A DNA stretch of 8,454 nucleotides from CAZPCZ01 sp964585225 (GCA_964585225.1 CAZPCZ010000060.1:1-8454); one strand, 5' to 3'. Shown: positions 1-6,125, counted from the first letter of the stretch. Translations and numbers: made by a program. The notes: generated from the sequence alone by a model not told the origin.

Positions 1-217
1 CTCACCGACAAGCACGAGCGGCAGGGTCTGAACCTGGTCGTCAGCATCTCCGATGGCCGTCACCCTGCCCAAGACGCCCGAAGGGACCCTTCACGGGGTC
101 GTCGAGATCACGCGGCCCGCGCACCTGAAGGCACACCTCATCCGCGTCCTCACGCCGAACCTCAAGCTCCTCCCCGGCGGAGCCGAGCCGGGACGCTCGG
201 AGCGGCAGCACTTCTAG
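1..217 (+). pseudogene. 3' end of an unrecognised gene, probably frameshifted
   Basis: The gene enters from the left edge. Frame 1 gives a natural-looking stretch (LTDKHERQGLNLVVSISDG) up to about base 56. Frame 2 then continues it well (VTLPKTPEGTLHGVVEI and onward) to TAG at 215-217. Removing one C of the CC at 57-58 joins the two parts into one smooth, beta-strand-rich polypeptide, so I read this as the C-terminal part of one gene with a 1-nt insertion. The alternative is a separate 54-aa ORF from ATG 53, but there is no convincing ribosome site before it and its first residues look mid-protein. I do not recognise the family; the pattern faintly recalls bacterial beta-sandwich surface proteins. 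The next open frame starts 18 nt downstream in the same frame, so a single nonsense codon separates the two. Confidence 0.45.
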
Positions 218-235
218 GTCACGGCGGCCGCGAAA

Positions 236-1990
236 GTGATCGTCAAGATCCAGAAGATCAGCAGGAACCCGAAATACAGGTTCCGGGTCCGGATGCTCGG
301 CCGGCCCGACGACCACTCGGACACGCTCGAATACAAGGCGACCAGCCTGTCCCTCCTGAAGGGCGAGAGCCGGTCCGGAAAGTTCGATTACCCGGGAGAC
401 GTGGACTGCTTCTTCATCGCGAAACCCACGATTCCCAACGACGGATCCACGTATCTCCTGATCGTCGAGACCTTCGACCTCTCTCCGGACGCAGACACCG
501 TCCTGCGCCTCTTCAACCGGGAAGATCAGTTCGACGACGAAATCCTGGAGCAGTCCAACGACAACGGGGCCGGCGGGAAGGCGTCGCGCATCAAGATAGA
601 TCTCAACATCTGTGAGGACACATCCCGTTTCGCCCGTAGCACGTTGGATGCCGCCGTCCACAAGGCGGAATTGAAGAAACGCGGAATCAAGATCCTCTAT
701 CTGCTGCAGCAGTTCCAAGACGACATCTATGGTCAGCTCATCGAGCACATCATGGAGGTGATCGACGAGTTCTGGGCCAAGCAGCAGGCGGAGAAGACTT
801 TCAATCACATGCGGACCAACACGGAGCGGAAGTTCTCCAATGGTGGCAAACCTCCATTCGGTCTTCGAGCCGAGCGCGTCCCCGTCGGAGGCGTCGGTCG
901 GGACGGAAAGCCGCGCGAGAAGGTGATATGGACAGCGCATCCAGACGAGGCGACCGCGGTCCGTCATGCCTTCGAACAGCGGCTCCAGGGGAAGGGGCCG
1001 GATCAGATCGCAAGGGAGTTGTCTCGGTCGGGCTTCAAGACCCGTGCAGGACACAAGTTGACGGCCAACTACGTTTACAATTGGTTTCGTCTGCACCACG
1101 ACACGTATGCAGGGCGGATGGTATGGAACAAGTTCCGCCGCGAGGGCACGCGGACCATCCGGAAACCGCGCGAGAATTGGGTCATCGTCCCGGATGCTTT
1201 CACGCCGATTGTCCCACCCGAGCTCGCCGACCGTGTCTATGCCATGGTTCGACAACAGGATCAGAGCGTGCCGCGTCCCTCCAATTGGGTCAACAAGCCG
1301 TACCTTGTGACAGAGCTTCTACGTTGTGGCGAATGCGGCTTCAGCCTGAACTCGCAGAAGAGCGGAGGACTCGATTACGCCTACTACGCATGTACGACCG
1401 CCAAGAAGCGTCACGACTGTCCGCATACGGCCTACTATCGGACGGATCTGGTGGACGAGAGAGTCCTCGATATCGCGTGCAAGCACGTCCTCACCAGGAA
1501 GACCCTTGAGGAGTGGATCGTCGCCATCCGCGAACGGTTTCAGCGTCTGCAAGATCGGCAAAACTTTGCCGAGGAGCGGAAACAAATCCTCGCACTTCGC
1601 TCGGAGACCGAAGTCCGGAAGGCGCGGCTCCTGGAGGCGATCGCTAGTGGGCGTTTGTCTTTTACCACGGTTGCGGACGCCATCGATCTGGAAGAGAAAC
1701 GAGTCGCGCAGATGGATGCGGACTTGGAGCAACTGAAATCTCTGGAGACGAGGAAGGCGGTCGAAGCGCCGACCGAGGAGATGGAAAGGGCGCTCGAAGG
1801 ATTCCGCGAGATCTTGAAGAGTCGCGCGCCCGCGAAAGTGAAGGCGCTCCTTCGAACGGTCATTCAGAAAATCGATGTTTCGAAGGACGGACGCTTCACG
1901 GTGGTGTTCGATCGGTCAAAAGTCTTGGAGCAGGTGGGCGTCTCTAACTCCTTTGCGTACAACGAAGGATTGCGGGATGGGCATGGCGAG
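236..1990 (+). pseudogene. Chimeric ORF: PPC-like domain fused to a large serine recombinase lacking its catalytic serine
   Basis: From GTG 236, residues ~22-122 resemble a bacterial pre-peptidase C-terminal (PPC) domain (PDDHSDT, GKFDYPGDVDCF, DTVLRLF, SNDNGAGGKASRI). At residue 129-130 the sequence becomes a large serine recombinase in mid-resolvase-domain (SRFARSTLDAAVHKAELKKR). R131 and R134 match the paired active-site arginines of resolvases. The upstream part that carries the nucleophilic serine and first arginine is absent. Next come the recombinase domain (~205-310, starting NGGKPPFG), a zinc ribbon with C364xxC367, C386 and C395, and a charged coiled-coil stretch (~430-510). This normally soluble DNA enzyme is joined to a domain normally found in exported proteins, without a visible signal peptide. 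No good SD precedes 236. The frame runs on to TGA at 3605-3607, but beyond ~1990 it is only antisense to the integrase, so the recombinase part effectively ends near the tRNA fragment. Strand-exchange activity should be absent. An assembly join is an alternative explanation. Confidence 0.75.
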
Positions 1991-3229
1991 GGTGACGGGG
2001 CTCGAACCTACTCGCCACTTGTCCCCCTTCTCCGAGTCTTCCTTCTCGGGCTCAAGGAGTTCCGCGCGATGCTCCGCCCCCGCGGCGAGCGCCATTTGAC
2101 TCTGTTGGACTTCCTTTGGACTGATTCCGATGGCCGTGTTGATTGTCTCTACCGCGGCGCGGAGCCGGTCCGGCTTCGCGCGCCCGTAGGTGTTCATGGT
2201 CAGTTGCGGGGTCTTGTGCCGCGCGAGCGCCTGCACGGTCTTGGGGTCGAAGCCCAGATCGAGGCCGACGTTCACGAAGGTCGTGCGGAGCGCGTGGAAG
2301 TCGATCTTGCCCTGGAAGGTCCGCTTGGGGATGCCCGCGATCTCGAGATCCCTCGCGAGCCGCCGCGCGGCATGCGCCTTGTTGAACTTCGGGAACATGC
2401 GTTCTTGATCCGGACGGCCAGCGGCATGCTGCTGGAGTGCCTCGATGAAGGACATGGGAAGCGCAGCCGGAAACTCCAGCCGATCCTTGGCATCCGATGC
2501 ATCGAGGAACAAGGCTCGTTTGGCGACGTCCAGATTGCCGACTCGGAGCGACGCGATCTCGTTTTCGCGGAATCCCGTGAGGAAGACCGTCAGGTAGATG
2601 AGGCAGCGCGGCATCGGGGTGGTGGTCAGGAGCGTCCTGATCTGCTCGATAGTCAACGGTCTGCGGTAGTTCTGCGGCAGGACCGTTGTGTCGAACTTGC
2701 GCAGGCCCTCGAGGGGATCCAAGTAGAGGTACTTCCGCTTGAGGCACCAGGTCACGAATCCGCGGAGGACCATCGCGATGTTCGAGAGCGTCTTCCCGGC
2801 CGCGCCCTTCTCCTGGAGCGCCTTCTCGGCGGCCCCGAGCGTGATGTCGCGGAGCGTGGCCGCCTTAAGAGAGGCCAGCCACCAGTCCATCTCGCGTTTA
2901 ACACCCTTCTGGTGAGTAGCGCTCCACGGTCTCCCGCCGCGACCGCCCTGCGTGCATCCCCAGGCGAGGTAGGCTTCGACGTGCTCGCGGATGGGCCGCA
3001 GACTCTCCGTGTCCGCGGGTTGCGGCGGCTTCCGCACGCCGCGGCGGATCTCGTCGGCCGCGAGCGCGAGCTGCTGGGCGAGCCGCGTCGTCTCGCCCTT
3101 GTCCGTGAAGCCCGTGGTCTTCACCAGCCTGCCGTCCGGTCCGGTGTAGCGGATGCGCCAGCGCGGGTGGAGTTTGCCGTTCTTGTCCTTCGTGCGGAAG
3201 AGCCAGAATCCTACCTTGGCTCGACTCAT
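1916..3229 (-). CDS. Tyrosine recombinase (phage-type integrase)
   Basis: This 437-aa integrase would catalyse site-specific integration and excision through a 3'-phosphotyrosine intermediate. All expected catalytic residues are visible: R221 in TGFRENEI, K248 in the beta-hairpin, H312 and R315 in HALR, H338 in ARH, and nucleophile Y348 in NTYGR. Residues ~80-180 look like the core-binding SAM-like domain. The N-terminus (GFWLFRTKDKNGKLHPRWRIRY) resembles an arm-binding domain. The ATG overlaps the TGA of the upstream ribbon-helix-helix gene (ATGA), so translation is probably coupled. Residues ~404-417 are encoded by the tRNA-like att core and the last ~20 by the opposite strand of the serine-recombinase relic. 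The tail would therefore change between the integrated and excised forms, and the functional protein probably ends around residue 390-415. Confidence 0.93.
   Translation of the reverse strand: MSRAKVGFWLFRTKDKNGKLHPRWRIRYTGPDGRLVKTTGFTDKGETTRLAQQLALAADEIRRGVRKPPQPADTESLRPIREHVEAYLAWGCTQGGRGGRPWSATHQKGVKREMDWWLASLKAATLRDITLGAAEKALQEKGAAGKTLSNIAMVLRGFVTWCLKRKYLYLDPLEGLRKFDTTVLPQNYRRPLTIEQIRTLLTTTPMPRCLIYLTVFLTGFRENEIASLRVGNLDVAKRALFLDASDAKDRLEFPAALPMSFIEALQQHAAGRPDQERMFPKFNKAHAARRLARDLEIAGIPKRTFQGKIDFHALRTTFVNVGLDLGFDPKTVQALARHKTPQLTMNTYGRAKPDRLRAAVETINTAIGISPKEVQQSQMALAAGAEHRAELLEPEKEDSEKGDKWRVGSSPVTLAMPIPQSFVVRKGVRDAHLLQDF
1984..2012 (-). other. tRNA 3'-end fragment, probable att core of the tyrosine integrase
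   Basis: Read on the minus strand, this segment is a T-loop (TTCGAGC), a 3' T-stem strand (CCCGT), a 7-nt acceptor strand (CACCCTC), a discriminator G and an encoded CCA, all with exact tRNA spacing. The 5' T-stem strand (GTAGG) pairs only partly, and no matching 5' acceptor strand (GAGGGTG) or anticodon arm lies in the expected place upstream, so this is not an intact tRNA. A lone tRNA 3' end at the 3' end of a tyrosine integrase gene is the usual hallmark of attP/attL/attR. By geometry the element lies to the right and the flanking chromosome to the left, and an intact tRNA would be expected at the far end, outside the window. The isoacceptor cannot be named from the fragment. Confidence 0.7.
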
Positions 3230-3399
3230 CGGCGCTTCTCCTCCGCCTCGAGGGCCTTTTCGAGCATTTCGCGGGCGAGGGCCGAAGGTTTCAGCTTCCG
3301 CGCCTTCGCCGCGCGTTTCAGCATGCGATGGAACCTCTCGGGGAACCGCAGCACGAGGAGCGGGCTTTCCGAGCCCGCCCTCGTTCCCTTGAGTCGCAT
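3226..3399 (-). CDS. Small ribbon-helix-helix DNA-binding protein
   Basis: This 57-aa basic protein starts MRLKGTRAG. Residues ~13-50 have the CopG/Arc-type pattern: a short beta strand (PLLVLRF) followed by two amphipathic helices (ERFHRMLKRAAKARK and PSALAREMLEKAL). Such dimers bind palindromic operators and commonly repress their own promoter. I chose the ATG at 3399 because it sits 7 nt after a near-consensus -10 box. An upstream in-frame ATG (3423) falls between the -35 and -10 boxes and would not be transcribed from that promoter. Its stop overlaps the integrase ATG, so it is the first gene of a two-gene unit and a likely regulator of integrase expression. The family call rests on pattern only. 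Confidence 0.7.
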   Translation of the reverse strand: MRLKGTRAGSESPLLVLRFPERFHRMLKRAAKARKLKPSALAREMLEKALEAEEKRR

Positions 3400-3435
3400 C
3401 GGCACTGTTATACAGTTTCGCATCGGGTCTGTCAA
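3400..3435 (-). promoter_or_regulatory. Near-consensus sigma70 promoter for the RHH-integrase pair, predicted leaderless
   Basis: On the minus strand TTGACA (3435-3430) is followed after exactly 17 nt by TATAAC (3412-3407). The ATG of the RHH gene begins 8 nt after the -10 box, so transcription should start at or within a base or two of the start codon, giving a leaderless mRNA; consistently, no SD is present. The -35 box overlaps the stop codon of the upstream excisionase-like gene. Confidence 0.8.
3404..3416. promoter_or_regulatory. Palindrome overlapping the -10 box, candidate operator
   Basis: ACTGT-TAT-ACAGT is a perfect inverted repeat with 5-bp arms and a 3-bp centre, and it covers the whole -10 box of the RHH-int promoter. 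A protein bound here would block RNA polymerase. The adjacent RHH protein is the natural candidate (autorepression), and the excisionase-like HTH protein is a second one. The binding partner is inferred. Confidence 0.5.
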
Positions 3436-3647
3436 GCCGACTTCTTCAGCCACGCCTGGATCGTCGTCGTCAGCCAGGCCGGACGGCCGCGGAGCCTCCG
3501 GTCCGGCGCCGGCACCTCGCCGCTCGAGATCATCCGTTCGAGGGTCCGGAGACCGACGCCGAGCATCACGACCAAGTCTCGTTTCCACAGGATCATCCGA
3601 TCTGTAGGCTTGATGCCGCTCGTGGGTAAATCATCAGGCGAATTCAT
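3432..3647 (-). CDS. AlpA/MerR-type helix-turn-helix protein, likely excisionase
   Basis: This 71-aa protein has the pattern of the HTH_17/AlpA family over residues ~20-68: LWKRDLVVMLGVGLRTLERMISSG, then a wing (PDRRLRGRPAWL), then a terminal helix (TTTIQAWLKK). Such proteins bend DNA at attachment sites as recombination directionality factors, or activate integrase genes. The ATG at 3647 is supported by an AGGGGG Shine-Dalgarno sequence ~6 nt upstream and by its ATGA overlap with the stop codon of the upstream sigma-factor gene. It lies just before the RHH-int pair, the usual place for xis. It could instead act only as a transcription regulator. Confidence 0.8.
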   Translation of the reverse strand: MNSPDDLPTSGIKPTDRMILWKRDLVVMLGVGLRTLERMISSGEVPAPDRRLRGRPAWLTTTIQAWLKKSA

Positions 3648-4114
3648 GCAACCCCCTTGAAAAACTTGCGGGCCTCGTACAGCCGCGTCCGCGCGGCACC
3701 GGGCGAGATCCCGAGGTACTCGGCCGCCTCGACGAGCGAGAAACCGGCGGCAACGAGCCAGGCGACCCGCAGTTTGCCTCGGCTGAAGCCGCTCAGGCGC
3801 GGATCGTCGGCAAGTTGCCCCAGTTCGCATTCACTTGCTGTCGCGCGCCGCACGATCCCGTAAAGTTGAATCCTCGTGGTCCATCGGCTGGACTTGCGGA
3901 AGTGCTCCTTGACCCCGTTCGCGCAGGCCCGGAGGAGGTACCTGTCGGGATGTCTCAGGCGGCGGCGTTTCTGGGCGAGCATGCGGAACAGCACGTCCTG
4001 GAGGATGTCATCGGCCTCGAAGGCGCGGTTTCCAAGCCACTGGCACAACCGATCGAGAGCCATCTCGCGGTAGGGCAATACCTGGTCGATGACGAGATTC
4101 GAGTCGTGGGGCAT
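3644..4114 (-). CDS. ECF-like RNA polymerase sigma factor carried by the element
   Basis: This 156-aa protein has the two-domain pattern of sigma-70 family ECF factors. A region 2-like segment covers residues ~25-75 (AFEADDILQDVLFRML, then HPDRYLLRACANGVKEHFRK), and a region 4 helix-turn-helix covers ~115-150 (GFSLVEAAEYLGISPGAARTRLYEAR). It should direct RNA polymerase to specific promoters. No membrane anti-sigma gene is adjacent. The start at ATG 4114 lies 2 nt after the TGA of the preceding gene, with only a weak purine-rich stretch upstream, so translation is probably coupled. The stop overlaps the excisionase-like start. A sigma factor inside an xis/int operon is uncommon; it may work as a late-type or mobility-specific factor. 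The protein is slightly short for ECF factors, whose usual size is ~160-200 aa. Confidence 0.82.
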   Translation of the reverse strand: MPHDSNLVIDQVLPYREMALDRLCQWLGNRAFEADDILQDVLFRMLAQKRRRLRHPDRYLLRACANGVKEHFRKSSRWTTRIQLYGIVRRATASECELGQLADDPRLSGFSRGKLRVAWLVAAGFSLVEAAEYLGISPGAARTRLYEARKFFKGVA

Positions 4115-4116
4115 GG

Positions 4117-4626
4117 TCAGGCACTTTCTTTCAGGAGGGGCACGTCTCGAGTGGCTACGCCGAGGACGAGCGCGATTTCCCTCCGGTTGTAGCCCTTCGC
4201 GCGCAGTTCCAGGTCGGTCTTCTCTCTGAAACTGCGGCTCCTGATCTTCTCGTACTCGGCCACGAGATCGGTGCGCCTGTTGGAGAGGCGCGCGAACTTC
4301 CCGACACCGGGGAGCGCAAGGATGCGCTCGCATTCTTCGTCGTCTACGCCGGCGAGTAGCGTTCGCCTTACGGCCCTTTTCCGGGCCCGAATCTCGACGT
4401 CGAGAGCGCGGCGGGCGGCGAGGTCGATGTCGCGCCAGAAGAGACTGAACGCCTCCGCGTCGCCGCGCGTCTTGAATCTCCGCAGCAGGTTGAGATGGAG
4501 TCGGCGGGCGGCGTCCTTGGCGGTCGCGTCGGGAACGCCCATCTGTCTGGCCATCGCCTCGATCAGTCTGTCCGCCTGGCGGATCATGTTGAGCCGGGAG
4601 GTCACGTCTTGGGTGGGGTCATCCAC
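4117..4626 (-). CDS. Unrecognised helical protein with a C-terminal HTH-like segment, first gene of the sigma/xis operon
   Basis: The protein is 169 aa, strongly charged and predicted helical, starting MDDPTQDVTSRLN (GTG start). The GTG is well supported by an AAGGAGGAA Shine-Dalgarno sequence about 6 nt upstream. I do not recognise a family. Near the C-terminus, residues ~146-162 (NRREIALVLGVATRDVPLL) have the spacing of a sigma region 4 or resolvase-type helix-turn-helix. The middle is rich in Arg, Asp and Leu (RDIDLAARRALDVEIRARKR) and could form a long helical bundle. The stop is 2 nt from the sigma-factor start, so the two are probably co-translated. A partner, activator or anti-sigma role for the sigma factor is possible but is inference from position alone. 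Confidence 0.7.
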   Translation of the reverse strand: MDDPTQDVTSRLNMIRQADRLIEAMARQMGVPDATAKDAARRLHLNLLRRFKTRGDAEAFSLFWRDIDLAARRALDVEIRARKRAVRRTLLAGVDDEECERILALPGVGKFARLSNRRTDLVAEYEKIRSRSFREKTDLELRAKGYNRREIALVLGVATRDVPLLKESA

Positions 4627-4630
4627 GCGA

Positions 4631-4639
4631 TTCCTCCTT
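4631..4639 (-). promoter_or_regulatory. Strong Shine-Dalgarno that fixes the GTG start at 4626
   Basis: The minus strand reads AAAGGAGGAA followed by ~5 nt and GTG. It is the best ribosome site in the window and identifies the GTG as the entry point of the five-gene minus-strand module. Confidence 0.75.
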
Positions 4640-4664
4640 TTTCGGGTCGACTCGGGGCGTCATC

Positions 4665-4747
4665 TCTACACAGCCTCCTACCTTCTAGCTGCACAAGGCG
4701 GCGTTTCCCCCCCTCGGCCGGGACACGTATTTTGCGAAAAAGTTGTC
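4665..4747 (-). repeat. Leader-like repeat unit U1
   Basis: This is the copy nearest the sigma/xis operon. On the minus strand it has a core (4747-4706) in which an A/T-rich inverted repeat (TTTTTCGCAAAA) is followed by a C/G segment ending in a run of seven Gs. A purine-rich tail follows (4694-4665, GTGCAGCTAGAAGGTAGGAG). The same two-part layout recurs in U2 and U3. It ends about 40 bp before the GTG start of the operon, so it could be promoter or leader sequence. Confidence 0.5.
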
Positions 4748-4800
4748 AGCGCCAGGTCGGGCGAGCTCCTTCGCGTCATAATGCGCGTCCTTGTCTTGGC

Positions 4801-4870
4801 CTCACTCTCTTAGTCGCAGTCGACGCCAAAACCCACCCCTCGGGTCGGCGGAGATTTTTCAAAAAGCCTT
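4801..4870 (-). repeat. Leader-like repeat unit U2
   Basis: The second copy reads, on the minus strand, CTTTTTGAAAAATCTCCG, then CCGACCCGAGGGG, then CTGCGACTAAGAGAGTGAGG. It matches U3 closely and U1 more loosely. The A/T inverted repeat TTTTT-C-AAAAA sits at the start of the core. No convincing gene follows within the ~60 bp to U1. Confidence 0.6.
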
Positions 4871-5022
4871 GGTCGATGGTGGGAACGGCTGCGGACCGGC
4901 CGGGGCCCCGCAGGTGGTTCAGCGAGGGTGCAGCCTCCAGCCTTCGATGCGGCTTCGGCGGGCAAGCCGCACGCGCCCTATCGGACCGCCTCTTCCGGAC
5001 CCCCATGCGCGCAATTGCATTC

Positions 5023-5092
5023 CTCACACTCCCTTAGTCGCAGACCGACCCGATTCCCCCCCTCGGGTCGCCGGAGATATTTCAGAAAGTTG
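5023..5092 (-). repeat. Leader-like repeat unit U3
   Basis: The third copy reads, on the minus strand, CTTTCTGAAATATCTCCGGC, then GACCCGAGGGGGGG, then CTGCGACTAAGGGAGTGTGA, and ends with GGAATGC. The core starts with TTTC-(T)-GAAA. It shares most bases with U2 about 222 bp away. All three cores can be read in one minus frame as a similar short peptide (NFLKYLRRPEGG in U3), but substitutions are not mainly synonymous, so a DNA or RNA function is as likely as a peptide. Confidence 0.6.
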
Positions 5093-5165
5093 GAGGCCAC
5101 TCCCGGGGGACGAGATAAAACGGACGCTTGGGACCCTGCGCGCGCTCCACCGAGAGTGGAGCCTC

Positions 5166-5294
5166 CGCACGCGCCCAAGCGGTTGCAGACCTGTTTCCCC
5201 CTCTCAACCAGGGCCAGGCCGCCGTATGGAATGCTCGGGCTGCGGCCCTCGCACTTTCGTTAGGGTCACCCCCCGACGGGCTGTCCTGTGCTCC
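5166..5294. repeat. ~127-bp diverged direct repeat, copy B1
   Basis: It shares with copy B2 the blocks CCGCACGCGCCC, CTCAACCAGGG, GGGTCACCCCC and GGGCTGTCCTGTGCT in the same order and spacing. It contains a small hairpin GGGC-TGCG-GCCC (5237-5248). It lies ~88 bp upstream of the TPR gene, as B2 lies upstream of the phosphoesterase gene. The block CGCACGCGCCC also occurs alone at 4968. The repeats could be duplicated promoter regions or the flanks of a past insertion or duplication. Confidence 0.65.
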
Positions 5295-5382
5295 TGCGGT
5301 AGTGAAGAGGCACAGTTGGCGATGGCGGGCGTCCGTCCGGTTGTCTCCGCACGGAAGGGCCGCAACCATCCGTCACGATTCC

Positions 5383-5982
5383 ATGGGTCGGTATTGGCCG
5401 GTTCTCCTCCTGACCCTGATATTGCTCGCAGCGGCGGTGCGCTCACGGGGTGTGCGGACCAGTCCCAGGGGGCTACGTTATGTGTCGTCGACGCCAGACA
5501 GCTCCTCTGAGTCTGCGCAGCAATTGGTGACGCCGGAACCGTGCCACAGTGGGGATCCGGCTGTGGACCCGGTGCGGTCGGCGCGGGAGGCCTATGGGAG
5601 AGCGGAAGCCCGCTATGAGGCTGGGGACTTTGAGGCCGCCGAACATGAATGCGAGACTGCGTTACGACTCGATCCGGGCTGCACCGAGGCCGATGCGCTG
5701 TATTCGGAAATCCAGTTCGTACTGGGGAAGCGCTCGTCATCGATTCTCGCTGACGTCATTGCTTGCCCGGGCAGGCTACGTCAGGATCAGGTCCTGGTGG
5801 AATTGAGGGGGCGGTTTCAGAGCGGGCAGTGTCTCTATAGTCGCCGGGAATTTGATGCCGCTGAGCGGGAGTTCCGATTGGTACTCGAGTACTTGAAGTG
5901 GCTTCCGGACGATCTGGACGTCCTCGAACTTCGGAGAGAGGCCACCATCTGGCTGGAGTGCGGCCGGCTCGACCGTCCGTAA
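5383..5982 (+). CDS. Small exported TPR-like protein
   Basis: The protein is 199 aa. The ATG at 5383 begins a clear signal peptide or membrane anchor: MGRYW, then PVLLLTLILLAAAV, then Arg-rich RSRGVR. A longer open frame from 5128 exists, but its extra part lies in repeat B1 and looks non-coding. After a polar linker (residues ~30-65), residues ~67-100 form a tetratricopeptide-type helix pair (AYGRAEARYEAGDFEAAEHE, then LRLDPGCTEADALY). Residues ~140-172 form a second pair (FQSGQCLYSRREFDAAEREF, then LVLEYLKWLPDD). TPR helices usually bind proteins, so it would act in the periplasm or on the envelope as an adaptor. The layout resembles the N-terminal TPR part of larger secretin-like proteins in some phyla, so it may be a truncated or minimal relative. 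The SD is weak. The gene is bracketed by repeats B1 and B2. Confidence 0.7.
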   Translation: MGRYWPVLLLTLILLAAAVRSRGVRTSPRGLRYVSSTPDSSSESAQQLVTPEPCHSGDPAVDPVRSAREAYGRAEARYEAGDFEAAEHECETALRLDPGCTEADALYSEIQFVLGKRSSSILADVIACPGRLRQDQVLVELRGRFQSGQCLYSRREFDAAEREFRLVLEYLKWLPDDLDVLELRREATIWLECGRLDRP

Positions 5983-5998
5983 GGGGGTTTCGCGGCAC

Positions 5999-6125
5999 CG
6001 CACGCGCCCGGGCGGCCGACAAGCTTCCCTCCCCTCAACCAGGGTCAAGCCGCGACGGGAACCCCCGGCCTGCGGGCCTCGAACTATCGAAGGGTCACCC
6101 CCGCCCGTTGGGCTGTCCTGTGCTG
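5999..6125. repeat. ~127-bp diverged direct repeat, copy B2
   Basis: This second copy begins 17 bp after the TPR gene and ends 30 bp before the phosphoesterase start. It carries the same ordered blocks as B1 and a hairpin GGCC-TGCG-GGCC (6067-6078). The tetraloop equals that of B1, and one stem pair has changed from G-C to C-G, which keeps the pairing. The GGGT-C-ACCC block is itself nearly palindromic and could be a protein site. Confidence 0.65.

Noticed and set aside
41..1255. 404-aa minus-strand open frame
   Set aside because: It is antisense to the recombinase chimera and to the upstream fragment. Its sequence is low-complexity Arg/Leu/Val/Asp-rich without motifs, as expected for a shadow of GC-rich coding DNA.
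1984..2060. Complete tRNA gene on the minus strand
   Set aside because: Only the 3' portion fits; no anticodon arm, D arm or complementary 5' acceptor strand is present.
1991..3607. Continuation of the plus-strand recombinase frame for a further ~540 codons
   Set aside because: It runs entirely opposite the integrase and RHH genes, which show clear motifs, and its translation is Arg/Glu-rich without domains.
4665..5092. CRISPR array
   Set aside because: Three copies are too diverged and unevenly spaced, and no constant repeat-spacer pattern exists.
5128..5382. N-terminal extension of the TPR protein
   Set aside because: It would place a signal peptide internally and overlaps repeat B1; the ATG at 5383 fits an exported protein.
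4791..5510. 239-aa plus-strand open frame, with several other frames across 4495-5263
   Set aside because: These frames cross three nucleotide repeats, lack ribosome sites and show no protein-like pattern.
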